Position numbers and translations under genes: made by a program. From positions 62,001 through 126,000 of the forward strand of contig NZ_CP035000.1 of assembly GCF_002531755.2 (NCBI RefSeq): a DNA stretch of 64,000 nucleotides. Reading direction: 5' to 3'. Under the pieces are notes generated by a model that saw only the letters and a program-made list of their open reading frames with translations, did no database searches and was not told the origin of the DNA. Origin of the DNA: Rhizobium acidisoli (GTDB lineage: Bacteria > Pseudomonadota > Alphaproteobacteria > Rhizobiales > Rhizobiaceae). Shown one piece after another: positions 1 to 9,389 of this stretch. The first letter of the stretch is position 1, and the number at the start of each line of letters is the position of its first letter.

Positions 1-888
1 TGGACCTATCGCAAGGATTGGTTCTCACGGCCCGAGCTTCAGGCCGAATTCAAGAAGAAATTCGGCCGCGATCTTGCGGTTCCGAAGACCTGGGACGAGC
101 TGATCGATATTGCTGCGTTCTTCCAGGGACGTGACATCGACGGCAAGAAAGTCTACGGCGCGGCAATCTACACCGAGCGGGGCTCCGAAGGCATTACGAT
201 GGGCGCCATGAACGCGCTCTACAGCTACGGCTTCGAATATCAGAACCCTAAGAAACCCTACGAGCTCGACGGCTTCGTGAATTCGCCCGCCGCAGTTTCC
301 GGCCTCGAAGAATACAAGAAGCTCTACGATTGCTGCACGCCGCCCGGCCACTCCGATGCCTACATGACCCAGGACGTCGACGCCTACAAATCGGGCCAGG
401 TGGCATTGCAGATGAACTTTACCTTTACCTGGCCGGGGATCAACGCTGACGCCAATGTCGGCGGCGACAAGTCAGGCTACTTCCCGAATCCCGCCGGCCC
501 GAATGGCGCGCAGTTTGCGCAGCTCGGCGGCCAGGGCATCTCTGTTGTCGCTGCTTCCGACAAACAAAAAGAGGCGCTCGATTACATCAAGTGGTTTGCT
601 CAGCCGGAAATCCAGCAGAAATGGTGGAAGCTCGGCGGCTATTCGGCCTTGCGGGCGGTGGTTGAAGACCCAAACTTCGCGTCCAGCCAGCCCTACGCAA
701 AGCCGTTCCTGGATTCGATGGCGATCGTGAAGGATTTCTGGGCCGAACCGGCTTACGCCTCTCTCCTCCAGGCGTCGCAGAAGCGTTTCCATGACTACGT
801 CGTCGCAAACCAGGGCACCGCAAAAGACGCGCTCGACGGTCTGGCCAAGGACTGGAAGGCCGTTTTCGAGGACGACGGAAAATACTGA
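1..888 (+). CDS. Sugar/polyol ABC transporter substrate-binding protein, 3' part
   Basis: The gene enters from the left edge already in frame, so its start and any signal peptide lie outside the window; about 295 codons are visible. The text is typical of a family 1 extracellular solute-binding protein: a 'PKTWDELIDIAAFF' segment (the hinge-side 'P.TWDEL' motif of this family), then a region with 'GQVALQMNF' and a C-terminal 'ALDYIKWFAQPEIQQKWW' segment. It should be the periplasmic receptor for the two permeases that follow. The downstream kinase for dihydroxyacetone-type substrates suggests a polyol or triose-like ligand, but this is inference. The 96-base gap to the permease start holds no other gene. 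Confidence 0.9.
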   Translation, partial: WTYRKDWFSRPELQAEFKKKFGRDLAVPKTWDELIDIAAFFQGRDIDGKKVYGAAIYTERGSEGITMGAMNALYSYGFEYQNPKKPYELDGFVNSPAAVSGLEEYKKLYDCCTPPGHSDAYMTQDVDAYKSGQVALQMNFTFTWPGINADANVGGDKSGYFPNPAGPNGAQFAQLGGQGISVVAASDKQKEALDYIKWFAQPEIQQKWWKLGGYSALRAVVEDPNFASSQPYAKPFLDSMAIVKDFWAEPAYASLLQASQKRFHDYVVANQGTAKDALDGLAKDWKAVFEDDGKY

Positions 889-984
889 CGCAACTTCTTC
901 CTCCCAGCGGTGAGCGTCACGCAGGGCCGGTCACGTGGACCGAGCCGGCCCTGCTTACTACCATCTTCATGCAAGGAGACGAAC

Positions 985-1932
985 ATGCTCCATTCATCGA
1001 TCGACCGGGTCGCCAGCGCGACTCCGCCCGCAATCGCGGCCCGCGTCAGAGGTTTATCTGATCGCGCTATAGCCTGGCTCTTCGTGGCACCGTCGATCGT
1101 GTTGCTGCTTGCCATCAACATCTTTCCATTGATTTGGACGATTAGGCTAAGTTTCACGAATTTCAGGGTGAACCGACCCAACGCGCCAATCGAGTTTGTC
1201 GGCTTGCGGAACTACCTGAACATCCTGACCGATAACGATATTTGGCAGAGCATGCAGGCAACCGCCCACTTCCTGATCTGGACCATCGTCCTGCAGGTGC
1301 TGATCGGCTTCTCGCTTGCCTACCTCATCAACAAGAAGTTCCGCGGCAATGATCTTTGGACGACGATCATCGTACTTCCGATGATGCTGAGCCCTGCGGT
1401 TGTCGGCAACTTCTGGACCTTCCTGTATCAGCCGCAAATCGGCCTGTTCAATTACGTGGTCGGTTTCCTCACAGGCAACGATCCCTCCAGCTTCTCGATG
1501 ATTGCGAGCACATCGCTGGCGCCATGGGCCATCGTCATCGTCGACACCTGGATGTGGACGCCCTTCGTGATGCTGATTTGTCTTGCGGGACTGCGCTCCA
1601 TTCCGAGCAGCATCTACGAGGCGGCCGAATGCGATCGCGCGAGCAAATGGCGTCAGTTCTGGACCATCACCATTCCGATGGTGCTGCCATTCCTGATGCT
1701 GGCCGTTCTTTTCCGCGGCATCGAGAATTTCAAGATGTTCGATCTCGTGGTCCAACTGACGGGTGGCGGGCCTGGCTCCATCACCGAACTGACGTCGATC
1801 AACCTGAAGCGCGCCGCTTTCGAGCAATGGCGAACCGGCTACGCATCCGCCTATGCCGTCATTCTTTTCGTCACCGTTTTCGGCCTTGCGTCGATCTACG
1901 TCAAAGCACTGAACAAGGTGAAACAGAGATGA
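985..1932 (+). CDS. Sugar/polyol ABC transporter permease 1 (MalF-like)
   Basis: A 315-residue inner-membrane permease of the binding-protein-dependent type. I choose ATG 985 because AAGGAGA lies 6 to 12 bases before it and the protein then begins with a short cytoplasmic tail followed by a hydrophobic helix (AWLFVAPSIVLLLAINIF). The EAA loop that contacts the ATPase is present but altered: IYEAAECDRAS instead of the usual EAAxxDGA. The stop overlaps the next ATG (ATGA), so the genes are translationally coupled. It forms a channel with the second permease. Confidence 0.92.
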   Translation: MLHSSIDRVASATPPAIAARVRGLSDRAIAWLFVAPSIVLLLAINIFPLIWTIRLSFTNFRVNRPNAPIEFVGLRNYLNILTDNDIWQSMQATAHFLIWTIVLQVLIGFSLAYLINKKFRGNDLWTTIIVLPMMLSPAVVGNFWTFLYQPQIGLFNYVVGFLTGNDPSSFSMIASTSLAPWAIVIVDTWMWTPFVMLICLAGLRSIPSSIYEAAECDRASKWRQFWTITIPMVLPFLMLAVLFRGIENFKMFDLVVQLTGGGPGSITELTSINLKRAAFEQWRTGYASAYAVILFVTVFGLASIYVKALNKVKQR

Positions 1933-2870
1933 GCAGCTATTCCGTAACCGAGCCGTCGGGGCGTCAGAAGTGGTTTGCCGGTAGCCTGGTCGTCCTCTAC
2001 GCCGTCATCACCCTCCTTCCACTGTTGTGGATCATCGGAACCGGGTTCAAATCGCCTGAAGATGCAATCGCCTATCCGCCCAAATTGATCTTCGAGCCGA
2101 CGGTTGAAGGATATGTCAACCTCTTCACCACCCGCACTCGCGTGCCGGAGGATCAACTCAAGGCGCTGGGAGAGCCGACGACCTGGTACGATAAACTCGT
2201 TCGCAAGGAAGGAGTTGTCATTACCGGTGCTTCGCGCTTTGCCGAGCGGTTCTATAATTCCGTCATCATTGGATTTGGTTCGACCGTCTTGTGCATCGTG
2301 CTCGGCACGGCGGCGGCCTATGCCTTCTCGCGTTTCAAAGTGCCTCTGAAGGACGATCTCCTGTTCTTCATACTTTCGACGCGCATGATGCCGCCGATCG
2401 CCGTGGCGATCCCGATCGTCCTGATGTTCCGATCGTTGGGCCTCAGCGACACGCATGCCGGCATGATCCTGCTCTATACGGCGGTCAACCTGTCCCTGTC
2501 AGTGTGGCTGCTCAAGGGTTTCATCGACGAAATCCCGATCGAATATGAAGAAGCTGCGCTCATCGACGGCTACACGCGCTTCCAGGCCTTCTACAAAGTC
2601 GTGCTGCCCCAGGCCGTCACCGGCATCGCCTCAACCGCGATCTTCTGCCTGATCTTCGCATGGAACGAGTACGCTTTTGCCGTGCTCCTGACGTCCGGCA
2701 ATGCGCAAACAGCGCCGCCGTTCATCCCGACCATCATCGGCGTCAGCGGCCAGGACTGGCCAGCCGTCGCCGCCGGCGCAACCATCTTCCTGGTTCCGGT
2801 CATGGTCTTCACCATCCTGCTTCGTAAACATCTCTTGCGCGGCATTACCTTCGGAGCGGTCCGCAAATGA
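1929..2870 (+). CDS. Sugar/polyol ABC transporter permease 2 (MalG-like)
   Basis: A 313-residue permease starting at the ATG that overlaps the previous stop. After the first membrane helix it carries a large polar insertion of about 60 residues (ending near GASRFAERFYNS). From general knowledge, this kind of insertion is frequent in MalG-type partners of glycerol/polyol ABC systems. The EAA loop is canonical (EEAALIDGYTRFQAF). It pairs with permease 1. Its stop overlaps the start of the next small gene. Confidence 0.92.
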   Translation: MSSYSVTEPSGRQKWFAGSLVVLYAVITLLPLLWIIGTGFKSPEDAIAYPPKLIFEPTVEGYVNLFTTRTRVPEDQLKALGEPTTWYDKLVRKEGVVITGASRFAERFYNSVIIGFGSTVLCIVLGTAAAYAFSRFKVPLKDDLLFFILSTRMMPPIAVAIPIVLMFRSLGLSDTHAGMILLYTAVNLSLSVWLLKGFIDEIPIEYEEAALIDGYTRFQAFYKVVLPQAVTGIASTAIFCLIFAWNEYAFAVLLTSGNAQTAPPFIPTIIGVSGQDWPAVAAGATIFLVPVMVFTILLRKHLLRGITFGAVRK

Positions 2871-3055
2871 CGAAGTTTCTCAATCGCTTATTTCGTCTGC
2901 GCCGTGACGCCTGGGAAATGCTGGCATCAGCCCTGATCGCGCTCGGCGTCGTCATGCTGATGCAGCCTGTATCGCTGTCACTCTACTCCTACTCTTTCCT
3001 CGTGACGCTTGTGGGCACGGTGATGTTCATCATCGTCAGCCATTTCCCGGAGTGA
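2867..3055 (+). CDS. 62-residue two-helix membrane protein inside the ABC operon
   Basis: A very small gene whose ATG overlaps the stop of permease 2 by four bases and whose stop is three bases before the first ATPase gene. The product has a basic N-terminus (RLFRLRRD) followed by two hydrophobic stretches at about residues 17-33 and 38-58. I do not recognise the family. Rhizobial glycerol ABC operons also encode a small inner-membrane protein (GlpU), so an accessory role in the transporter is plausible by position only. The tight coupling on both sides argues that it is a real gene. Confidence 0.75.
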   Translation: MTKFLNRLFRLRRDAWEMLASALIALGVVMLMQPVSLSLYSYSFLVTLVGTVMFIIVSHFPE

Positions 3056-3058
3056 ACC

Positions 3059-4156
3059 ATGGCACAGATCAGAATTCAGAATGTGCGCAAGGATTTTGGG
3101 GCCTTCAACGCTGTGAAATCTTCGACCTTCACCGTCGAAGACGGGGAATTCTTCATGCTTCTCGGTCCGTCGGGATGCGGGAAGACGACCACCTTGCGGA
3201 TGATGGCCGGCCTCGAACTTCCCACCAGCGGCGAAATCTACATCGGCGGGGAAGAGGTGGGAATGAAGAGGGCAAGCGAACGCGATATCGCATTCGTCTT
3301 CCAAATGTTCGCGCTCTATCCGCACATGAACGTCCGCAAGAACATCTCCTATCCGCTGGTGAGCCAGGGCATGAAGAGGGCGGAGGTTATCTCGCGTGTA
3401 GCGGAGGTCGCAAAGATCCTTCAGATCGAAAGCATCCTCGATAAGCCGGTCGGAGGCCTATCCGGCGGCGACCGCCAGCGCGTCGCACTCGGTCGCGCGA
3501 TCGTGCGTAACCCAAAGGCCTTCTTCATGGACGAGCCGCTCGGCGCCCTCGACGCCGAGTTTCGCGAGCACATGGCCGAGGAGTTGCGAGCGCTGCATGA
3601 TCGCATGGGCGCCACCACGGTATACGTGACCCATGACCAATTGGAAGCCATGCAGATGGGTGACAAAATCGTGGTGATGAACCACGGGGTCGTCGAGCAG
3701 TTCGGCAAGCCTCAACAGATCTATGACTGGCCGGCGACGAAGTTTGTCGCGAAGTTCATCGGCTCGCCGTCTATGAATTTCCTGGAATTCGAAGGAGCGA
3801 TCGCAGCCGGTGACAACGAGGTCAGCCTTTCCGGCAACGTCGTGAAGGTGCCGGTCTCTCGCGAAGAACGTCTTGGCAAGCTGGCTCTCGGCGTCAGGCC
3901 CGAGCACATCAGGTTCAGCGATGGCTCTGCTTTCAGAGGCCGCATTATCGCCGTCGAATATCTCGGGACGACTCAGATCGTCACGATCGAGACGGCGCAC
4001 GGCGAGATCAAGGCCCGCACAGTATCCAACCAATCCGCCCGAGTTGACGAATTGATCGGTCTGGATTTCGATTCCAGGACATTGACGATATTTGACTCGG
4101 CGACCGGAAATGCTCTTGTTTCCGAGGCCAACCAGGGAGTGCTGCGCCGTGGCTGA
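3059..4156 (+). CDS. ABC transporter ATP-binding protein 1 (UgpC/MalK type)
   Basis: A 365-residue ATPase with Walker A GPSGCGKTT at residues 36-44, Walker B (AFFMDEPLGALD), H-loop (THDQ) and a C-terminal OB-type regulatory domain (GVRPEHIRFSD). The signature motif is LSGGDRQRVALGRA, with Asp where most family members have Gln. GGAG before the start overlaps the end of the small membrane protein gene. The 3' end overlaps the second ATPase gene by 8 bases. Two different ATPases in one operon suggest a heterodimer, as in the rhizobial glycerol transporter GlpST; the substrate here is not shown. Confidence 0.92.
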   Translation: MAQIRIQNVRKDFGAFNAVKSSTFTVEDGEFFMLLGPSGCGKTTTLRMMAGLELPTSGEIYIGGEEVGMKRASERDIAFVFQMFALYPHMNVRKNISYPLVSQGMKRAEVISRVAEVAKILQIESILDKPVGGLSGGDRQRVALGRAIVRNPKAFFMDEPLGALDAEFREHMAEELRALHDRMGATTVYVTHDQLEAMQMGDKIVVMNHGVVEQFGKPQQIYDWPATKFVAKFIGSPSMNFLEFEGAIAAGDNEVSLSGNVVKVPVSREERLGKLALGVRPEHIRFSDGSAFRGRIIAVEYLGTTQIVTIETAHGEIKARTVSNQSARVDELIGLDFDSRTLTIFDSATGNALVSEANQGVLRRG

Positions 4157-5144
4157 GGTCATCCTGAAAAGCATCACGAAGTCATTCGATGGACATCGGG
4201 CTCTCGACGACGTTTCCATGATCGTACCGGACGGATCGTTCGTGGTTCTTCTCGGCCCCACGGGCGCCGGCAAGACAACGACGTTGCGGATGGTATCCGG
4301 TCTCGACAAGCCGGATAACGGCGAAGTCATGATCGGCGGGCGATCGATGCGCGGGCTGACCCCGGCGCAACGGAATGTCGCGATGGTGTTCCAGCAATAT
4401 TCGCTCTACCCGCATCTGTCGGTACGGCAGAACCTGGAATTTCCTTTGAAGTCGCCGTTGTTGAAGACGCCGCAAAATGCCATCGATGCGAAGGTGAACA
4501 CCATCGCGGAGATTCTGCAGATCTCTCATAAGCTCGACAACAAGGCGACCGCGCTTTCGGGCGGAGAAATGCAACGCGTGTCGATCGGGCGCGCCTTGGT
4601 CAGAAACCCGCAGATCTATCTGATGGACGAGCCGTTGAGTTCGCTCGACGCCAAGCTTCGCGCCGATCTGCGGATTGAGCTTAAAAACATTCAGGCCAAG
4701 TCCGGTGCCACGCTGCTTTATGTCACCCATGACCAGGTCGAAGCGATGACCATGGCGACACATGTCGGCGTCCTCCACGAGGGCAAGCTCGTCCAGTTCG
4801 CCTCTCCACGTGAAATCTATGAACAGCCGGTCAGTATCTATGCCGCGACGCGCCTGGGCCAGCCGCGCATCAATGTCGTTCCAGCGGAACTGTTCCCCGG
4901 CGCGCCGGCAAAAGCCAAGTCGATAGGGCTGCGTCCGGAGCACATCGCGCAAGGGGACGGCCAGGATGCGACTGTTACGCGCGTCGAGCATCTCGGCGAT
5001 CAGACACGCCTGCATCTTACGTTCAAGAAACACAATCTGATCACCGTCACCGATGCTCATACCGAGCTTACGAGCGGCGAAACCATCAAGATCCAGCCGA
5101 ACAAGCCGCTCTACTTCGACGCGGCCGGCATGCGCTTAGTTTAA
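4149..5144 (+). CDS. ABC transporter ATP-binding protein 2 (UgpC/MalK type)
   Basis: A 331-residue ATPase. I choose GTG 4149, because the sequence upstream in the same frame is the 3' end of ATPase 1 read in another phase and does not resemble an ATPase N-terminus; from this start the protein begins V-A-E-V-I-L-K-S, as normal for the family. Walker A is GPTGAGKTT, Walker B IYLMDEPLSSLD, and the signature is again non-standard, LSGGEMQRV. The C-terminal domain (GLRPEHIAQGD) is shorter than in ATPase 1. It probably pairs with ATPase 1. The kinase gene follows after 11 bases. Confidence 0.9.
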   Translation: MAEVILKSITKSFDGHRALDDVSMIVPDGSFVVLLGPTGAGKTTTLRMVSGLDKPDNGEVMIGGRSMRGLTPAQRNVAMVFQQYSLYPHLSVRQNLEFPLKSPLLKTPQNAIDAKVNTIAEILQISHKLDNKATALSGGEMQRVSIGRALVRNPQIYLMDEPLSSLDAKLRADLRIELKNIQAKSGATLLYVTHDQVEAMTMATHVGVLHEGKLVQFASPREIYEQPVSIYAATRLGQPRINVVPAELFPGAPAKAKSIGLRPEHIAQGDGQDATVTRVEHLGDQTRLHLTFKKHNLITVTDAHTELTSGETIKIQPNKPLYFDAAGMRLV

Positions 5145-5155
5145 GGGAGGCGAGA

Positions 5156-6832
5156 ATGTCACAGTTCCTCAATAGCAAGGAAAACGCGGTCACCGAAGCA
5201 ATCGATGGTGTTCTGGCCACATCGGGCGGCGCGCTCAGCCGGCTCGACGGATATCCTCATATCCGAGTCGTCGTCCGTTCTGACTGGGACAAGTCGAAAG
5301 TGGCGATCGTCTCGGGCGGCGGATCGGGACACGAGCCGGCTCATGCCGGCTTCGTCGGCAAGGGAATGCTGACCGCAGCCGTGTGTGGCGATGTCTTCGC
5401 CTCTCCAAGCGTCGATGCGATCCTTGCAGGTATCCTGGCCGTCACCGGATCGGCGGGCTGCTTGCTCATCGTGAAGAACTATACCGGTGATCGACTGAAC
5501 TTCGGCCTCGCGGCCGAACGCGCCCGAGCCTATGGCCTGAATGTCAGCATGGTGATCGTGGACGATGACATCGCCCTGCCCGATCTCCCGCAGTCCCGGG
5601 GCGTCGCGGGAACATTGTTCGTTCACAAGATAGCGGGCGCCTTGGCAGAGAGCGGTGCCGACCTCGAGGCCGTTACCAAAGCCGCCCGCCGGGTCGTCGA
5701 AAACACGAGCTCGATCGGAATGTCGCTCGACACGTGCACCGTACCTGGCTCGCCGAAAGAGAACCGAATTCCTGAGGGACATGCCGAGCTCGGTCTGGGC
5801 ATTCATGGTGAAGCCGGCGTCGAGCAGATCGAATATTCCGGTGCGAACGGTGCCGTCGCCGCGATGGTGGAGCGTCTTGCCGCCAGCATGAATGACAAAC
5901 CCCATGTCGTCCTTGTGAACAACCTCGGCGGCACGTCGACCCTCGAAATGTCGGTCGTGGTTCATGAACTCGCCCGATCGACGATCGCCAGCCAGATTTC
6001 TCACATCATCGGACCGGCGTCGATGATGACCTCGCTCGACATGCAGGGATTTTCGATCTCGATTTTTCCTGCCGACAAGCACGAATTGGAGCTTTTGTCC
6101 CGTCCGGTCGCGCTCTCGGCCTGGCCCGGCGTGACGGCCGTCAAACCGGTTGCGGTGCTTTCGCTGCCGGACGGGCTGACGCCGATCGCGCCGCTTCCCT
6201 CAAAGCACGAACCCACTCGCCGGTTCCTGACAGACTGCTGCACGCTTCTTATCGATGCGGAAAGGGATTTGAATGCGCTCGATGCGAAGTCGGGTGATGG
6301 CGATACCGGTTCGACTTTGGCCGGTGCGGCGCGCGCGCTCATTGAAGCGCTCGATCGTCTGCCCCTCTCCGATCATACGCAGCTTTTCCGCGCGATGGGG
6401 CAGGAACTCAGCCAGACCATGGGCGGTTCGTCCGGGGTGCTTTTGGCGATCTTCTTTGCCGCGGCCGGCGACGGCGCGTCGAGCGGACTGACCATTCGGG
6501 ATGCGTTGAAGGCGGGCCTCTCTCGAATGCAGGAAATCGGCGGTGCGCGGATTGGGGATCGAACGATGGTCGATGCTCTCTCGCCCGCCTTGGATGCGCT
6601 CGATGAAGGATTTATCGCGGCGGCGGAAGCGGCTCGCGGCGGCGCAAACCTGACCGCTACGCTTCTCCAGGCCAAAGCCGGGCGCGCAGCCTACATCAAT
6701 GCGAAGCAACTCGAAGGTCACGTCGACCCAGGAGCGGAGGCCGTCGCTCGGCTTTTCGAACACTTGGCCCGTGTCGCGCCGGGCAGCCGGCTGCCGGGCG
6801 AACAAGCGCTCGGCGTCGGTGCGACGGGCTGA
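5156..6832 (+). CDS. Dihydroxyacetone kinase-family protein, DhaK-DhaL fusion
   Basis: A 558-residue fused kinase preceded by GGGAGG. The N-terminal DhaK half (about residues 1-330) has the substrate loop SGGGSGHEPAHAGFVGKGML and the His that covalently holds the ketose as a hemiaminal (GIHGEAG, His217). The C-terminal DhaL half (about 350-550) has the Mg-ATP motif DGDTG at 381-385 and GGSSGVLL. It is an ATP-dependent kinase, not the PTS-dependent split form. Substrate could be dihydroxyacetone, glyceraldehyde or a tetrulose such as erythrulose. As the last gene of the transporter operon it would phosphorylate the imported compound or its oxidised product. Confidence 0.92.
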   Translation: MSQFLNSKENAVTEAIDGVLATSGGALSRLDGYPHIRVVVRSDWDKSKVAIVSGGGSGHEPAHAGFVGKGMLTAAVCGDVFASPSVDAILAGILAVTGSAGCLLIVKNYTGDRLNFGLAAERARAYGLNVSMVIVDDDIALPDLPQSRGVAGTLFVHKIAGALAESGADLEAVTKAARRVVENTSSIGMSLDTCTVPGSPKENRIPEGHAELGLGIHGEAGVEQIEYSGANGAVAAMVERLAASMNDKPHVVLVNNLGGTSTLEMSVVVHELARSTIASQISHIIGPASMMTSLDMQGFSISIFPADKHELELLSRPVALSAWPGVTAVKPVAVLSLPDGLTPIAPLPSKHEPTRRFLTDCCTLLIDAERDLNALDAKSGDGDTGSTLAGAARALIEALDRLPLSDHTQLFRAMGQELSQTMGGSSGVLLAIFFAAAGDGASSGLTIRDALKAGLSRMQEIGGARIGDRTMVDALSPALDALDEGFIAAAEAARGGANLTATLLQAKAGRAAYINAKQLEGHVDPGAEAVARLFEHLARVAPGSRLPGEQALGVGATG

Positions 6833-7034
6833 GCATTGACGATGGAAATTGGCCCAGCCTTACACAGCGCTGGTTGAAAGCATCGCGGCCTCAGCGGTCG
6901 CGGCGGCCGATCATCTGAAAGCCGATATGACCAGGCGTACCATCGCCAATTCGCAAGGCATGCCCCTACCCGGTCATCGGCATCTGGAAAATGAACGGGA
7001 TCACCGCGAACCTCGCTCCGCTTCCAAATCCATA
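6833..7034. other. Non-coding tail downstream of the kinase gene
   Basis: No convincing gene is seen. A 79-codon open frame covering 6849-7088 has no ribosome-binding site, no recognisable motif, and runs into the palindromic repeat that follows, so I treat it as non-coding or as decayed sequence. Confidence 0.5.
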
Positions 7035-7150
7035 TTAGAGCATGATGCCGAAAAGTGTGAGCGGTTTTCGGACGACATCATGCTCTAACTCTGTAATTGA
7101 GAACAGGATTCAGACTTTAGGCCGACCGGGCCTAAAATCATCCTGTTCTA
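7035..7150. repeat. RIME-like mosaic repeat, two nested palindromes, between convergent genes
   Basis: Palindrome 1 has 12-base arms TTAGAGCATGAT (7035-7046) and ATCATGCTCTAA (7077-7088), with an inner GAAAA/TTTTC pair. Palindrome 2 has arms GAACAGGAT (7101-7109) and ATCCTGTTC (7140-7148), enclosing TTTAGGCC/GGCCTAAA (7116-7123, 7129-7136). Two palindromes in about 115 bases is the architecture of the Rhizobium intergenic mosaic elements. The stop codon of the minus-strand ATPase gene (7148-7150) falls within the outer arm, so the element probably terminates or stabilises the transcripts that converge here. Confidence 0.8.
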
Positions 7151-7918
7151 GTGGAAACTCGAGGTCTTGAGGAATTCCGCGAGCCGTTCGGTCTTCGGCC
7201 GCACAAACATTTCCTTCGGGTCGCCCTCCTCGCAGATGACGCCCTGGTTCATGAAAATGACGCGCGATGAAACCTCGTAGGCGAAACGCATCTCATGGGT
7301 GACGAGCAGCATGGTCATGCCGTCGGCGGCAAGCCCCTTGATGACCTGCAGCACTTCGCCGACCAGTTCCGGGTCGAGCGCCGATGTCACCTCGTCGAAC
7401 AGCATCAGTCGCGGCGACATGGCGATGGCCCGGGCGATGGCGACCCGCTGCTGCTGGCCGCCGGAAAGCTGACCGGGATAATGATTGGTGCGGGCGGAAA
7501 GGCCGACACGGTCGAGCCATTTTTCCGCGACGGCGCGGGCGTCCGGCTTGGTCATTTTCTTCACCTTGACGAGGCCGAGCATGACGTTTTCGGCCGCACT
7601 CATATGCGGAAAGAGATTGAACTGCTGAAAGGCCATGCCGGTCAGCGCGCGCTGGCGGGCAATCTCTTTCTCGCCCTTGCGGCGGCGGGTTGCGCCGTCG
7701 ACGCGGTAGCCGATCTCTTCGCCATCGAGGCTGATCGTGCCGCCCTGGAATTCTTCCAGCATGTTGACGCAGCGCAGCAAGGTGGTCTTTCCGGAGCCGG
7801 ACGAGCCGATAATGGAAATGACCTCGCCTTCCTCCACGGCGCAATCGACACCTTTGAGGACTTCGTGGACGCCGTAAGTCTTGCGCAGACCCTTGATGTC
7901 GAGAATGGTCTTGGCCAT
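7148..7918 (-). CDS. Polar amino acid ABC transporter ATP-binding protein (GlnQ-like)
   Basis: A 256-residue ATPase of the amino acid (PAAT) branch: Walker [10 protein letters not shown], signature [14 protein letters not shown], Walker [15 protein letters not shown] and the family-typical THEMRFA H-loop. It has a small basic insertion around [17 protein letters not shown] in the helical region. It is the last gene of a four-gene minus-strand operon (binding protein, permease, permease, ATPase), 12 bases behind the second permease. The stop lies inside a repeat palindrome. Ligand cannot be read from sequence. Confidence 0.95.
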   Translation of the reverse strand: MAKTILDIKGLRKTYGVHEVLKGVDCAVEEGEVISIIGSSGSGKTTLLRCVNMLEEFQGGTISLDGEEIGYRVDGATRRRKGEKEIARQRALTGMAFQQFNLFPHMSAAENVMLGLVKVKKMTKPDARAVAEKWLDRVGLSARTNHYPGQLSGGQQQRVAIARAIAMSPRLMLFDEVTSALDPELVGEVLQVIKGLAADGMTMLLVTHEMRFAYEVSSRVIFMNQGVICEEGDPKEMFVRPKTERLAEFLKTSSFH

Positions 7919-7930
7919 CGGGGAAACTCC

Positions 7931-8590
7931 TCAGGACGGCAGGGCGGTCTTGCGCTCGACATATTTGCCGAAATGCTCGATGCCGTAGTTGACGATGAAA
8001 TAGAGACCGCCGGCCAGGAAATAAAACTGGAGGCTCATGAAATTGCGGGAGATGATCTCCTGCGTGCGCAGGAGCAGCTCCGCGACACCGATGACGGAGA
8101 GCAGCGTCGAGGCCTTGACCATCTCGGCCGCCGTATTCACCCAGGCCGGCAGGCACTGGCGCATAGCCTGCGGCCACAGCACCGAGGTGAAGGTCTGGGT
8201 AAAGGTCAGGCCGATCGCCTTGGCCGCTTCGGTCTGCCCCTTCGGGATCGCCTGAAGCGCGCCGCGGACAATTTCGCCGACATGGGAAGAGCAGAAAATC
8301 GCAAGGGCGAGCACGCCGGCGGAGAACGGCCCGAGATCGAGCCCGACGGCCGCGGAGACATAATAGCTTGCCAGCACCAGCACGAGCACCGGCGTGCCGC
8401 GGATGATATCGGTATAGGCGCGCACGATCAGACGCGAAACAAAGCCGCCATAGACGAGCGCCAGGCCGACGAACACGCCGAGGACGGAGCCGGCGAGAAT
8501 GGCCAGCAGTGAGATCGATACGGTCACGCCGATGCCATTGATAATGACGTAGCGGGCGATCCAGAGTTGTTCGAGAAAGGTGTGGGACAT
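7931..8590 (-). CDS. Polar amino acid ABC transporter permease (HisM/GlnP family)
   Basis: A 219-residue inner-membrane permease with about five hydrophobic helices. The sequence YTDIIRGTPVLVLVL is the conserved 'RGTPxLVQL' type motif of the amino acid permease family, and ALQAIPKGQTEAAKAIGLT is its EAA loop. Five bases separate it from the other permease, so the two are co-transcribed and form the membrane channel. Confidence 0.94.
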   Translation of the reverse strand: MSHTFLEQLWIARYVIINGIGVTVSISLLAILAGSVLGVFVGLALVYGGFVSRLIVRAYTDIIRGTPVLVLVLASYYVSAAVGLDLGPFSAGVLALAIFCSSHVGEIVRGALQAIPKGQTEAAKAIGLTFTQTFTSVLWPQAMRQCLPAWVNTAAEMVKASTLLSVIGVAELLLRTQEIISRNFMSLQFYFLAGGLYFIVNYGIEHFGKYVERKTALPS

Positions 8591-8595
8591 CGGGT

Positions 8596-9258
8596 CTATC
8601 TCGGCAGGGCCAGACGGCGCTCGACGAAGCGCATCACGGCGGCGATCAGGAAACAGGTCGCGACATAGAGGGCGGAGGTGACCATCCAGGTTTCGATGAC
8701 GCGAAAGCTTTCGACATTGATCTTGCGGGCAGCAAAGGTCAGTTCCGGCACGGCGATGGCGGCGGCAAGCGAGGTGTCCTTGAAGAGCGAGATAATCGTC
8801 GAGGACAGCGACGGCAGCACGTTGCGGAGCATCAGCGGGGCAATGATGGAGCTGCGGATCTGCATCCCCGTCAGGCCGATGGCGAGGCCGGCTTCCGTCA
8901 GCCCTTTCGGGATCGACAGCAGGCCGGCGCGGAACACTTCGGCCAGATAGGCGCCGGAATAGAGGGAGAGAACCAGCACAAAGCTTTTTATCTTGTCGAG
9001 GCGCAAGCCCATCTGCGGCAGCGCAAAAAAGGCGAATAGTACCAGGACGAGAATCGGCAGGTTGCGAATGACAGTGACATAGACCCGCGCCGGAACTACC
9101 GCCAGGCGGTTTTTGGACGTCAGCGCAAAGGCCACGACGAGACCGATCACGGCCCCGATCAGGATCGAGATCACCGCCAGGCCGAGGCTCAGCGCAAGCC
9201 CGCTCAACAGAAAATCGAAATTGCGCCAGACGGCACCGAAGTTCAACGTATAACCCAT
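8596..9258 (-). CDS. Polar amino acid ABC transporter permease (HisQ/GlnP family)
   Basis: A 220-residue permease. It shows VYVTVIRNLPILVLVLFAFF, a family motif with RN-LP in place of RGTP, and the EAA loop LLSIPKGLTEAGLAIGLTG. It is followed by the partner permease. Between its start (9258) and the stop of the binding-protein gene (9390) is a 131-base gap with no gene, a usual place for transcript processing between binding protein and permeases. Confidence 0.94.
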   Translation of the reverse strand: MGYTLNFGAVWRNFDFLLSGLALSLGLAVISILIGAVIGLVVAFALTSKNRLAVVPARVYVTVIRNLPILVLVLFAFFALPQMGLRLDKIKSFVLVLSLYSGAYLAEVFRAGLLSIPKGLTEAGLAIGLTGMQIRSSIIAPLMLRNVLPSLSSTIISLFKDTSLAAAIAVPELTFAARKINVESFRVIETWMVTSALYVATCFLIAAVMRFVERRLALPR

Positions 9259-9389
9259 GCGGGCCGCCCTTTCAGACTAACGCATCGTGCACGATGCGCA
9301 GATTCAAAGTGTTGCAGCGTATTTTGTGCGTCTGGAAAGACGCGCGGCGCTGCAGCGGAGCGGGAGACAGGTCCCGCTCCGCATGGCCG

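Noticed and set aside
6849..7088. 79-codon open frame after the kinase gene
   Set aside because: No ribosome-binding site, no recognisable motif, and its last part is a repeat palindrome.
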